Assembly: GCA_000149265.1 (NCBI GenBank)
Contig: CH003415.1
Location: 402,550-466,549, forward strand
Source of the DNA: Ciona savignyi
Lineage: Eukaryota > Chordata > Ascidiacea > Phlebobranchia > Cionidae
DNA: 64,000 nt
Direction of reading: 5' to 3'
The position numbers and the translations under genes were made by a program. Position 1 is the first letter of the stretch. Each line of letters starts with the position of its first letter. Shown here piece after piece: positions 34,901 through 45,100 of this stretch. The notes under the pieces are model-generated. The model searched no databases and was not told the DNA's origin. It was given only the letters and a program-made list of their open reading frames with translations.

Positions 34901-37460
34901 AGGTATACTTTTTACCAGTCAGCATGACCGTTGTGTGCATATGTTTCGGTATATTTATCGGTTGCGTTAACCAATTGGCCACACAACCGTACCAATGCAG
35001 GTATACTTTTTACCGGGCTAGGTTTCAAAACCCTATTAGGTTCGTCACCATGACTCTTTTTGTATATATTTCGGTATAATTCGGTATATATATCGGTCGC
35101 GTTAACCATTCGGCCACACAACCGTACCACTGCAGGTATACTACCGCTTTCGCCCATGCGTTGCTTTTGTTTTTTTCGAACGGCGCCTGTTTACCTTCCT
35201 GATGGCTTATTGAATTGTCGAGCTATAACGAGCCAATTCTTTGTCTATTCCCACAGGCATGCGAGTAATGCCGGTAGTTTATAACCACCATGGCGTTATA
35301 TTGGTTCCATGATGATTGTTCGATCGAGAATGCGATTGCAATGATCACTGTCGAACCATCAGTACATTGTACATTGCGTGTTAAATATCGGCGCATTAGC
35401 TATGTCAAATCACACCATTTACCTTTTTTCCTGTTTTAAACTACATATTTAGTTTCCTTAAATTGCGTAACAATTTTTTTTTACTTTAAAGAAAATTTAT
35501 AGTGGCAACTGATACGGTTGTGCGTGAGATGTTCCTGTATTTTATAAAATCTGTATAAATTATATCTGCTGCATGTGTAGTTTTATTAAAATTAACAAAA
35601 TTTATTTCACCCCCAATTAAAACGATAACCATACGCGAGAATCCTTTCACCCAATGACGTTTCAGGTGGACCGAACGATTGGTTGTGGAGTTTTTTGAAC
35701 AGGGTGATCAGGAACGTAAGCTGGGACTTCCCCTTTCGCCCCTGTGCGACCGACATACAACCATGGTCGCGCAATCGCAAATAGGTTTGTTCAAAAAAAT
35801 AATATTGATTATAAAATGGCTTTTTAGTAGGATATTTCTGATTCAACGGTTACAATATACTCGACAATAAATGCAGAAACGTGTTGTATAATTTCCATGC
35901 AGAACGTGTTGTATAATTAGAACTGCCTATAACTATTTTTGGACTTACGAAACGTTGTTAAACAGAGCATAGAAACGTCGAATCCAACGATGCGTCGACA
36001 TTTGGAAAAGCACATCTGTTTTCGGATTACGTTTATAATGGGAGTCTACTCTATACAGGTTTCATGGATTACGTGATCAAGCCCACGTACGACGTACTTT
36101 TCGATATCTTCCGTAATGTCAACGGTCCGGTTGTACGGGACGCCATTTTGTCATTACGGCGAGCCAGTAAATCGGATGTGACGTCAACAGAACCACCCTC
36201 GCCGGTAGCTGATGACGTGTTAAAGAGGAGATTTGGTGACGTGAGTTCTTACTGGTAAGTTTTTCTCTCGTTTGTTCCAAATCATATATTTCACATCCAT
36301 ACAATTTATTTAATACCAAATCAAGCATACTTTTTGTTTGTAAATAGTTGTGCGTATGCTGAATGATAACATTGCAGAGGTTTTAAGATCCTCACGCTTA
36401 TCCTAAGCGACGGGAAAACCCAGAGTTCGTTATAAAACGCTAAACTTTAACAACATAGTGCCTGTGGTCGGTTAACGGATATATTGCCGTGTTTATATCG
36501 TAATGGCACTTTAGTGTTTTAGTGCCTTGCCCAAGTATATTGCGGCTGGTTTCGTTACAGCAAACTTTCGGCTAACGGTCGATGTTACAACCGACTGAAC
36601 TAAAATTCTGTAATTTCAGGTCCCTGAAACGAGTATTCCAGACGATTAGATTTTATTCAATACTCACTGCATTAGTCCGATTTTTGTTTGACAATTGTTT
36701 ATGTGGTTGTGTATGTCGAAACCCAAAGAATGCTGTCGATAATTGCATTTTTTTGTTTCCAGTACCGCCTTAACCAACCAGAAAGGAATTCTAGAAGGTT
36801 TAGCGTTGTTTGAAACTGAATTTCATACAAACATGGAAGCAAACCGTTTAAAGTGGCAGAAACGAGACGAAATAGGTTTGTTGCCTCTGCTTGTTTATTT
36901 CTGTGTGCGAAATGTATATAGTTTATATAATTACCCTGCATATTCAAACGAAAGGTTTAGGGTTCAAAACTGATCGCTAGCTAGTCGGTTGTGTTCTTGG
37001 GCAAGGCACTTAACGGACATTGCCTGAACCCAGCATATTAATTGGTTCTACCAAATTAAAGAAACGTGTGAATCATACACAACACACTGCAAGAGATCCG
37101 GTAACCCGACGGTGGGCGCGAGGTAATCTGACGATTGCACGTGTGTTAACTCCCTTGGTTTTCCCATTTACGGGAATAAACATGAATATGTTGTCCTATC
37201 CTATTTTGCCTTTCTTTTATATGCGTATAAAATATCCTTAAAAGCTGCTCGTAATCACATTTTAATTTCATTTTTCTCTAATATCAACAGAGAGAGCTAA
37301 TGAATGGTTCGGAGAGAAAGCCTTCACATTTTACCCACTGTGTCACGACGGCTCAAGCCGAGCAAACTCAGTAAACGGCCACGAGGAGTCGCCACAGGTC
37401 GCTGAAAACGACGTAGCCGGTCACACGTCACGGACAGTTTCTAAATCCGGAACCACGTAG
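16917..37460 (+). CDS. PDE1-type Ca2+/calmodulin-dependent cyclic nucleotide phosphodiesterase, 15 exons
   Basis: Hydrolyses cAMP/cGMP; class I PDE of the PDE1 family. Exons: 16917-17808, 22704-23046, 24425-24535, 24676-24785, 25192-25340, 26128-26244, 26951-27091, 30555-30655, 31644-31775, 34380-34481, 34819-34902, 35666-35784, 36059-36254, 36763-36875, 37291-37460; 959 residues. Seen: PDE1 N-domain RNIEYAIAVMESRYVNR, then SVVHAVQAGMFVERMFRK, catalytic YHNPIHAADV (about 598-607), HDLEHSGTTNTFH (about 639-651, metal-binding HD and signature), HSADINHPSKQWELH (about 745-759, metal Asp) and DRHTTMVAQSQIGFMDYV. The first ~411 residues are a polar, low-complexity extension not found in vertebrate PDE1. 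An in-frame stop at 16824 precedes the first ATG. All junctions are in phase except the end of exon 9, where the strong donor at 31772 shifts frame and a weak donor at 31776 must be assumed. Which vertebrate paralogue (A, B or C) it matches cannot be said. Confidence 0.9.
17809..22703. other. PDE1 intron 1, about 4.9 kb
   Basis: Mostly unique AT-rich sequence, unusually free of SINEs and MITEs compared with the rest of the window. It contains the alternative first exon at 20020. ORFs such as 18658-18933 show no protein-like composition. Confidence 0.5.
20020..20107 (+). CDS. Alternative first exon of PDE1 (short isoform)
   Basis: ATG at 20020 opens METNLGRHVARKREYITKK and on to the donor GTAAGT at 20108. 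It encodes 29 residues plus one base (G). That is the same phase and same final base as the long exon ending at 17808, so either can splice to 22704 and give the same Glu codon. Using it would give a 691-residue protein. The peptide is very basic (Arg/Lys). No homology recognised. Evidence is ORF, donor and phase only. Confidence 0.5.
25832..26058. mobile_element. MITE (CTCTAAATACTAC ends) with 9-bp target duplication
   Basis: Ends GGTGCCTCTAAATACTACAG and CTGTAGTATTTAGAGGTACC are inverted repeats continuing inward through GGATCG-type motifs. GAATTTGCG occurs exactly at 25823-25831 and 26059-26067, a 9-bp duplication of the type made by Mutator-like elements. Its right end is about 70 bp upstream of PDE1 exon 6. 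Confidence 0.85.
28205..28222. promoter_or_regulatory. Paired CRE-like sites in PDE1 intron
   Basis: TGACGTAA at 28205-28212 and the palindromic TGACGTCA at 28215-28222. They match CREB/ATF consensus sites. A regulatory function in a cAMP-hydrolysing gene is inference. Confidence 0.3.
28380..28660. repeat. 36-bp minisatellite in PDE1 intron
   Basis: About eight degenerate copies of a 36-bp unit containing CTAAATTTTATGTAATGAAC and AAGCTCTCCGAAAGAA. As 36 is a multiple of 3 and the unit lacks stops in two frames, it creates spurious ORFs on both strands. Confidence 0.85.
29728..29838 (-). mobile_element. SINE-B copy
   Basis: TTTTTTTACCGGTC, GTACGAACCCATTATAAGCT and GCGTTAACCATACGGCCAAA in the order of the family. 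On the minus strand this gives tRNA-like A and B boxes. Confidence 0.65.
31864..32182 (+). mobile_element. SINE-A with duplicated 5' end
   Basis: Full body with tail ATCCTATCCTATCCT. The first 24 bp are present twice (CGGCCCGGTGGTCTAGCGGTT at 31864 and again at 31888). Lies 88 bp below PDE1 exon 9. Confidence 0.85.
33027..33237. mobile_element. MITE, GGAGGGAAA family, next to a G-tract
   Basis: Begins near a run of ten Gs, then AACTAAAAGAAGGAAAAAGT; ends TTCCCTCCTTTTAGCGTTGCC. In the PDE1 intron between exons 9 and 10. Confidence 0.7.
34605..34795. repeat. Family E repeat, diverged copy
   Basis: AGCGAACAGTCGTTAAAACA and GGCGCTGCCAAACCCAGGCG align with 5193-5460 and 55795-56055. Immediately upstream of PDE1 exon 11. 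Confidence 0.6.
34903..35141 (-). mobile_element. Two tandem SINE-B copies at a PDE1 splice donor
   Basis: Two SINE-B bodies (roughly 34908-34994 and 35007-35130), each flanked by TGCAGGTATAC: 34898-34908, 34996-35006 and 35131-35141. The first copy of that 11-mer is the exon 11 end plus its splice donor. The 11-mer is therefore the target-site duplication. Confidence 0.85.
36950..37205 (+). mobile_element. SINE-A, 5' truncated
   Basis: Starts inside the B box (GGTTTAGGGTTCAAAACTGA), keeps the body and a TATCC-type tail. In the last PDE1 intron. Confidence 0.75.
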
Positions 37461-37603
37461 CATTTGGCGCAGCATGTGCGAACCACAGCGTATTACATTA
37501 CAGTCCAAACATGGACTTTCCTATCGAGACTATTGTTTCAAATTTTTATTGAGTAGGAACGCCCCAAAACATTTATTTAGACACTGTGCTTTATTTTTTT
37601 AAA

Positions 37604-37625
37604 GATATATATATATATATATATT
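37604..37625. repeat. (TA)n microsatellite
   Basis: About eleven TA units in the PDE1 3'UTR region. Confidence 0.9.
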
Positions 37626-37931
37626 TAATCAGAGGTATATATATCGCACCTCCGTGTTTTTATTTGTTTTCCTCTCGAATCGCTGGTCTGGTAGAACGCA
37701 CAGGATTCCTTAGGTACGAAACGATTATAAAGTACTTTCCAATTAATGTGCTGCTTATGTGGTGTATTGTATACTTTCATACCGTTCAGTATGAAAATTC
37801 AAGGTGTGCATTTTTTATTCTAAAAAGAAACGTTTCAGTTATGACTGTATCACCCCACGCACTGTAGATATTATTTTCTGTAGCTGGAACTACTGGATTT
37901 TCATAGATTGCGTTTTAACTTAAAACTAAGC

Positions 37932-37937
37932 AATAAA
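37932..37937 (+). terminator. Candidate PDE1 poly(A) signal
   Basis: AATAAA about 470 nt past the PDE1 stop at 37460. Confidence 0.4.
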
Positions 37938-38149
37938 CTTAGACAACGAAACACGCGTGTACTTCAAGTTTCTTGTGATGTCATATTATCTTGTTCTGTC
38001 GATTGGCTCAGAGACAGTGCGGTGCACTATCGGCCTAAAGAACCAAATCAGACGTGACCGCAGTCCAATGTGTCGTTGGGTAGTGGTACTTAATAAACAT
38101 TGCTTTAATTGGAAAAGTTATTAAGTACTGGTTGCCTCATCACTAATAT

Positions 38150-38985
38150 ATAGGCATATGGATCGGCCACGTTAACCATTCGGTTACACAACAATTCAAA
38201 ACAAAACGTTCAGTCGCATACCCAGTGTTTATTGTGGAGAAATCTAGGCTACACTTCTTGCGGTAGCGTACTCCACGTGCAAGTATGTTTCTGCTGGCAA
38301 AAAGTAATGGAAACCACACACAACAAACCCGTCATGTTGGTTCAATAGGATTACTTATTTTTAACCCGATAGTTGAAAGCATACCCGAGAGTTATTAAAG
38401 CATGGACACTCGTCAGATTACTTCTTGCTACAGGTTGTCCTAGCTATTACCGTGTTTACACTCTCAATGTTTTTGAACGATATCTTTGAATCCGGTAGGC
38501 TATATCAAGGCGTTCGTAGTAAAACATCGTTAATCAGTCACTTTGACACATTACGGGAATATGGATAGGATAGGATATTCATGTTTATTACCCCACGTCC
38601 ACCGTCGGGGTATTAGAGATAATGCAACATGTTGTGCAATGTGCATAATTGAGCCGTTCCTTTAATTTGGTAGAACACAAAAATCCACTGTGCAATATCC
38701 GCTAAGTTCTTTGCCCAACGACACAACCAACCAGCTAGCAACCAGTTTTGAACTTTCAACTCTTCGACTGAAAGGTCGCGAACCCGGATCTAGTATGTCA
38801 GTGATAGATCCGTGTTGTGTGTACTATATGTGTAGGAGTGAGCTAGCTGGCCGCTCCAGTTGCTACTGCAAAATCTCTTTTTATTGGGGTAGGTTTCGAA
38901 CACATGATGTCACCAAATACCTTTTTTATATTGGAATACATATGTATCGCTCGCATTAACCATTCGGTCACACGACCGTACACCA
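38150..38985. other. Repeat cluster between PDE1 and MAJIN
   Basis: SINE-B fragment at 38150-38195, a minus-oriented decayed SINE-A at 38563-38800 (GGATAGGATATTCATGTTTA to TCGACTGAAAGGTCGCGAAC), and a SINE-B copy at 38876-38982 (GGTAGGTTTCGAACACATGA to TTAACCATTCGGTCACACGA). No gene seen. Confidence 0.6.
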
Positions 38986-39126
38986 AAATTATTTTTATTG
39001 GGAATTAAAAAAAACTAAAATTTCTATATTTTTGGTTATTCCCCCAACGCCATAAATAAATAATTAAAAACACTATAGTTTTTTTGCTTTGTAGATTGTA
39101 CTAGCGCTATCAAGTTCCAGCAGATT

Positions 39127-42100
39127 ATGCCGCTAAAACCTTTTGAAATTCCTGAGGACTTACGATTTATAGGGCACCAGCAATATGTGTATAAGTTCAA
39201 AATCATATTTAATTCAAGGTAAGAATTTCTGTATTCAGGTGATGGTATGGGTTAGGATAAGGGAAAAATGGTACAAACAAAATATTTATAACATTGCAGA
39301 AACACACCATAATCCTTGTTTTCTAATAATTATTACAATTAAATTTACTTATAAACTCTGACCGATTAGTCTGGTGGATTAATGCATCACCTTTCAACCA
39401 AAGGGGCCAGTATGGACCAGTATGGAAAGTACGGCAGCTGCACACTCGAGTTTTTTTTTCTCTGCGTCTTTGCACACTTGGCTAATTTCACACACGCTCG
39501 CGAGCTGGCAGTATAAACATCATATAATTTCCAATAAACTTGTAAACCTACCTCTGGACCTCGGGTAATTTACTTTCCGTACATTTTTAGTTACGTAGAT
39601 ATATATGTTAGCTGACGGACACGAAAGATTTAGGATAGAATAATATGTTTTTTTAGATTTTGGTATAACAGTTATGAAAAGGAGATTGTGTGCACACTTA
39701 AAGTGTGCATTCTTGGACGTTTGCACACTGCACACTTAAATATTTGGCGCGTGCACACTCGAGATCTCGGCGAAAATTGCTCCCGTATGGAAAGTACGGC
39801 AGCTGCACACTCAAGTTTTTTTTCCCTGCGTCTTTGCACACCTGGGTAATTTCACACACGCTCGCTAGCTGGCGGGTGATTGTTTTTTTATACCGAGCGT
39901 ACGCTCGGGAGCCAGCTTATATGAGAAACAAATTAACGGTGCGCCGGCTCGTGAGCGTGTGTGTTCACCCGACCTTACGTTTTAAACATAAACATCGTAT
40001 AAATCCAACAAACCTGTAAACCTACCTCTGGACCTCGGGTAATTTACTGTCAGTACATTTTTTGTTATGTAGCCAACCCTATGTTATGTAGATGGATATG
40101 TTAGCTGACGGACACAATAGATTTAGAATAGAATAATATTTTTGTTTAAGATTTTGGTAAAGCAGTAATAAAAAGGAGATTACTCTTGGACGTTTGCACA
40201 CTGCACACTTAAATATTTGGCGCGTGCACATTAGAGATCTCAGCGAAAATTGACGTACTTTCCATACGGGCAAAGGGGTACAGATTCAAAACTGGTCACC
40301 AGCTAGTTGGTTGTGTCCTTGAGCAAGGCATTTAACGGACATTGCCCAAACTCACCGGATTTATCGGTTTTACTAAATTATAGGAAAGTCTCAAACTCTT
40401 AATCATACACAACACACTGCAATAGCTCTGGTAACCCTACGATGAGTGCGAGGGGATGTGACGATTGCCAATGTGTAAACTGCGCTCGTTTTCCCATTTA
40501 CAGCCTGTGAATCGCAGGGATAAGTATGGATATCTGATCCTATTATTCAATTTCTTTGTTTTCCATTTCCTTTCCTGTTTAGCTGTTCCAGTGAACCAAA
40601 TTTTATGACACTGCCACACTGGCAACATAACTTTTATTAATCAAGCTATTATATTTTGCAGTATAAGCCAAAGTTTGGTGCCACTCTTACAAAATGACCT
40701 TGAGGTAATTTGCCTTTGTTTTTTTCATTTAGTTTGTTCATTGTTACTCCTTGAAAATATAGTAGGCTTTTTCAATTAATTTAAAAAAAGCATGTGCAAA
40801 ACAGCAAAATTAACCAGTAAATTGTTTAGCCTATAGCATGTCCAATGTCACAATATAGTTTATAATATAATCCATTGTAATTTACAATGTTTCTTAACTG
40901 AATATATGGAATACACTGATAACAGCAGTTCTCTAAATTTTCACACAATTTTTCTTTTTTTCTCTGACCATGTATAAATACTAGACTTTCTCACCCACCA
41001 TTATACAAATGAATGAGGATCTGTGTAAAGATGTGGCATTGCTTCATACAGTCAATGCTTACTTACCACCCTGTACAATGTTTGCATGTTTGTTGGAGTG
41101 TTCATGTTCTGTGTTATTAACAACATGCTGATATGTCCGACCGGTTAGTCTGGCGGTTTAGTCCGAAGGCCGAAAGGTTGCAGGTTCTGAACTGTTTGCT
41201 AGCTAGTCGGTTGTGTCCTTAGGCAAGGCACTTAACGGAAATTGCCTGAACCCGCCAGATTCATGGGTTCTATTAAATTGAAGGAATGTGAACATCATAC
41301 ACAACACACTGCAATAGCTCCGGTAACCCGACGGTGGGCCCGAGATGATATGACGATTGCCTGTGTGTTAACCTCCTTGGTTTTTCCAATTATGTAGATA
41401 AACATGAATATCCTATCCTATTACACATTCATAAGCAAAGCTGTCGTGTCATATTTAAAATAAAATGTTTTATTTTTCAGCTTGCCATTGAGCACATTAT
41501 TCTTGGTTTGCCAAAGTTTCGTTCACACAAGATCAGAAGTATATCAACAAACACCGTTTACATCAAATTAAGTAAATACCAGCGTTGGTGATATTTATCA
41601 TATTTAAATGTGGAAATAGCATACATGTGCATATTAGAATGTGATAGGATACTCAGTAATATTTTTTATTGTTAATGTTGGTAGTTGTAACAAGCAAAAA
41701 AATGCTAAACAGTATTTAAATTTTCTATTAGGAATGACATTTTAGTAATGTTTTTTTTTCAATTGTAAATGACATTTTAGTAATGTTTTTTCAATTGTGA
41801 ATGACATTTAGTAATGGTTATTTTTATTGTGAATGCCATTTTAGTAATCGTTATTTCTATTGTAAATGAGATTTTAGTAATGGTTAGTGCTCTCTGACAA
41901 CAATTTGGGTTTAGAAACAACTTGTTCTTTGCTGGGTGGTATAGAATTTGGAACGTCAACTAGAAAATGACAACCCCTTTTTTACCACGCAAGATACTAA
42001 TAGGCCATTATCTGGTCCCAGTAGCTGACTGTTTTAAAAGAGGCATTTGGCATGTCTGCGTTACCTCTCTCCCTAGAGCCGGTACAGCCAATTTCTCTAC

Positions 42101-45100
42101 ATACAGGGTGACCCAAAAAAAACGGGCCCCAAATCTAATTAGGCCCCATTTCTTAGTGTTTAGTGCGAATGACATAAAACTTTGGTCATAACTAGTTTAT
42201 TATATTTAAAACATCACTTCAAAACACCAGAGTCGTTGGCCGTTTTTTCTCCGTTCTACAGCATGTGTTCTAGATGTCCTCCATTTAGCTCCGTGCATTT
42301 CTTGAGGCGCAGCACAAAGTTGTCCATGACGTTTTTACAAACTGACTTTGTAATGGCTCTCATCTCCTCCCTAATGGCTTCCTTGAGTTCTGTGATGGTT
42401 CTGGGTTTCTCTGCGTACACCCTGTCCTTAAGATAGCCCCCCAAAAAAAATCTGGGGGGCTTAGGTCCGGGCTATGGGGTGCCCACTCAAAATTAGTCTT
42501 GAGACTGATCACCCGGCCTCCGAAGTTCTCTTTCAGCCAATCTCGGGACAGGTTTGAGGTGTGAGAACTTGCTCCGTCTTGCTGGAACCAGAACTTGCTC
42601 ATGAGCGACGGGTAAAGTGTTTGAAGCTCACTTTTGAAGGTCTTGAGGACCTTCACATAACGCTCCTTGGTGACTGTCACTGCTGCGCCAGTTTCTTCGA
42701 TGAAGATTGGTCCGATAATGCCTCTGGCCGAGATTGCAGCCCACACCGTGCACTTAGGAGAGTGCAGGGGCTTGGTGGCTACTTCATTGGGTCTGGACGA
42801 TCCCCAGAAGACATTTGTCTTGGAGTTTGCCTTTCCGTCAAGATGAAAGTGGGCTTCATCTGAGGTCCAAAGGAGGTTAAGGAGACTTGGTGTCTCCTCG
42901 ATCTTGTCGAGCATCTTAACTGCCATAGCCTTTCTCTGCCTCTTGTCTGAGACTGTAAGGGTCTGTAGGGTCTGTATTCTGTATGGGTAAGCCCTGATAT
43001 CATTCACCAGCACTCTCCTGCAAGTCTCACGGGACATACCTAGGGATTGCTTACGCACAGATCGTTTTGGACTCTGCTGGAGAGACTCTCTTACACTTTC
43101 GATCAGCTCGGCTGTTCGCTTCTTGGGACGTCCTGAGTTGCTTGGATGGTTCTCACTGGCAGCATTGAGGTTCTCCACAGTCCCGTATTTCTCAAAGTGG
43201 TCCACCCAGTTCTGAATTCTGCTTTTGGATGGAGCCTTTTTTATATTCGAACTGAGTACTGACGCATGAAACTGTCCTGGGTTTTCTTAAACGAACCTGT
43301 CTTGTAATAAAATTTAACACAGTATATTCTTTCTTTCAGCTCCCACTGGGGTCTTGCTATACTCACATTTAATAATTCTGACATGTCTTGTAAAATAAGG
43401 GAAATTGTTGAATAAATAAAAAAGATATCACTTAAAGTGTACACGGGGCCCGTTTTTTTGGGGTCACCCTGTACATATGGGCTGTATATACCCCAAAATG
43501 TTTTTTTAGAATGATCTTTTTAATTGCTTTGCATCTAACAGTTACCAATTCCAGTCCTGTACATTTACAGAATTAAGGATTTGGAAACCGTATGCATCTT
43601 TCACTGAGAAGGGCAAGAATCTTCAACCTTACCGATATTCCTACATCTTGTTTGTTTATCTTAATGAGGATGAAACAGGACAACTTGCTAAAGAGGTGTG
43701 GGATTTTATCTTTTAAACTTAAAAAAAAACTGGTCACTAGACCTTTATCGCAAAGATACGTCAATAGATTTATAGACGAAAAAAGTTTGCAAAAATCTTA
43801 TTATTTTATATTATGTTTTTCACATATATATAAACTGTTTGCCTGTTTAAATTTTGTTGGACATTTTAGCTTTGTGTGTGATAACCAGCGGTCTGATTTT
43901 AGTTTGTGACCTTAGTATAACCTAACTAAGCAACAACACAAATTTAACATCTTTATTTACATTTACTTCGGCAATCAATTTTTGTTGGTGCATGTTTTGC
44001 ATTCCTTCTTATTTTAATGTGTAGGCTATTGTGACCATTTCATATTGCATCTGTTCTCTTAAAATGGTTGGATTCAGGTCAACAATTTGAGATCACTGAC
44101 TTTTTTATGACCTTTTACATGAAAAGTTATTGTTTTGCCAGGGGTGCAAAAGTGTATTTATATGGTAAAATAGACCGACTGGTATGGACTACGTATAAAA
44201 TGATAACAGTTTTTACTATGTTTGCAAGGAATTGGTGCATTTTACACCCCTTTAACCCCTTACCTTTCCCCTATCAACCGATACCTATGAAAACCTGGAA
44301 CTCCTAATTTTACACGTTTGCTAATGACAACCAATATCTACAATCAATTAACATTTTACATTTCTATAGCCAGTCATATATGCCAGCGATGAGAGTTTGG
44401 ATCTTTCAACCAATATTACGGAGCAAGGACACATGATTTCAGGTTCGGATGTTTTTTTAAAACAGGTTTAAGTTTAGACAAACATAATACAAAAGTCATA
44501 AGGTGTGGATGCTGTTTGACTGTCATTAAATCATTGGAATCAACTGCGTCCATGTCATGGGTGTCCAAACTGCACCATTGCCTCACATATTCAACTCTTT
44601 GTTTTTTTAATACAGTGGATGCCGCTTAATGTAATATCTGATCTCGCCCGAACGTACAATATGCAATACAAATATGCAGCTTACTGTAATCAGTACATCG
44701 GTTATTGTTATCAATTTTTTTTTTTAACTTTTAGCATGTAGCAGACAGGTTTTTGGTTTGGTGCCCACTTTGTCTGTTCTTTGCATGGTGTTGTGTGTCT
44801 GTTTGCCCCCAAGTAACACTTTCCAGATATGGACGTAATACTGTAATTTCATTTTGTGTTATACACTAATAACGAGACTGGAAATTGCAATTTAAATATG
44901 ATTAACTTGACTTACCTGAATGCAAATCCATAATATTCTCACTAGCACCCATGTTTTAACCCCCGTTACTTTTTGCCTTTTATAGATTAACTTCAGAGTC
45001 CATAAAAGTAAACCGACTGTACTTGACCTCAATTCTAGTGTCATCTTTATTAACACCATCCATCATATAAAATTGGTGTAATGATAAAATTACAAACAAT

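Noticed and set aside
36620-36647. Possible extra PDE1 exon (GTCCCTGAAACGAG, encoding WSLKR after 36254)
   Set aside because: Its donor leaves the wrong phase for 36763 and leads to a stop, whereas direct joining of 36254 to 36763 is in phase.
43543-43571. Acceptor TCTAACAG at 43542 for MAJIN exon 4
   Set aside because: It gives an in-frame stop; the acceptor at 43570 joins in phase to the conserved KLRIWKPY.
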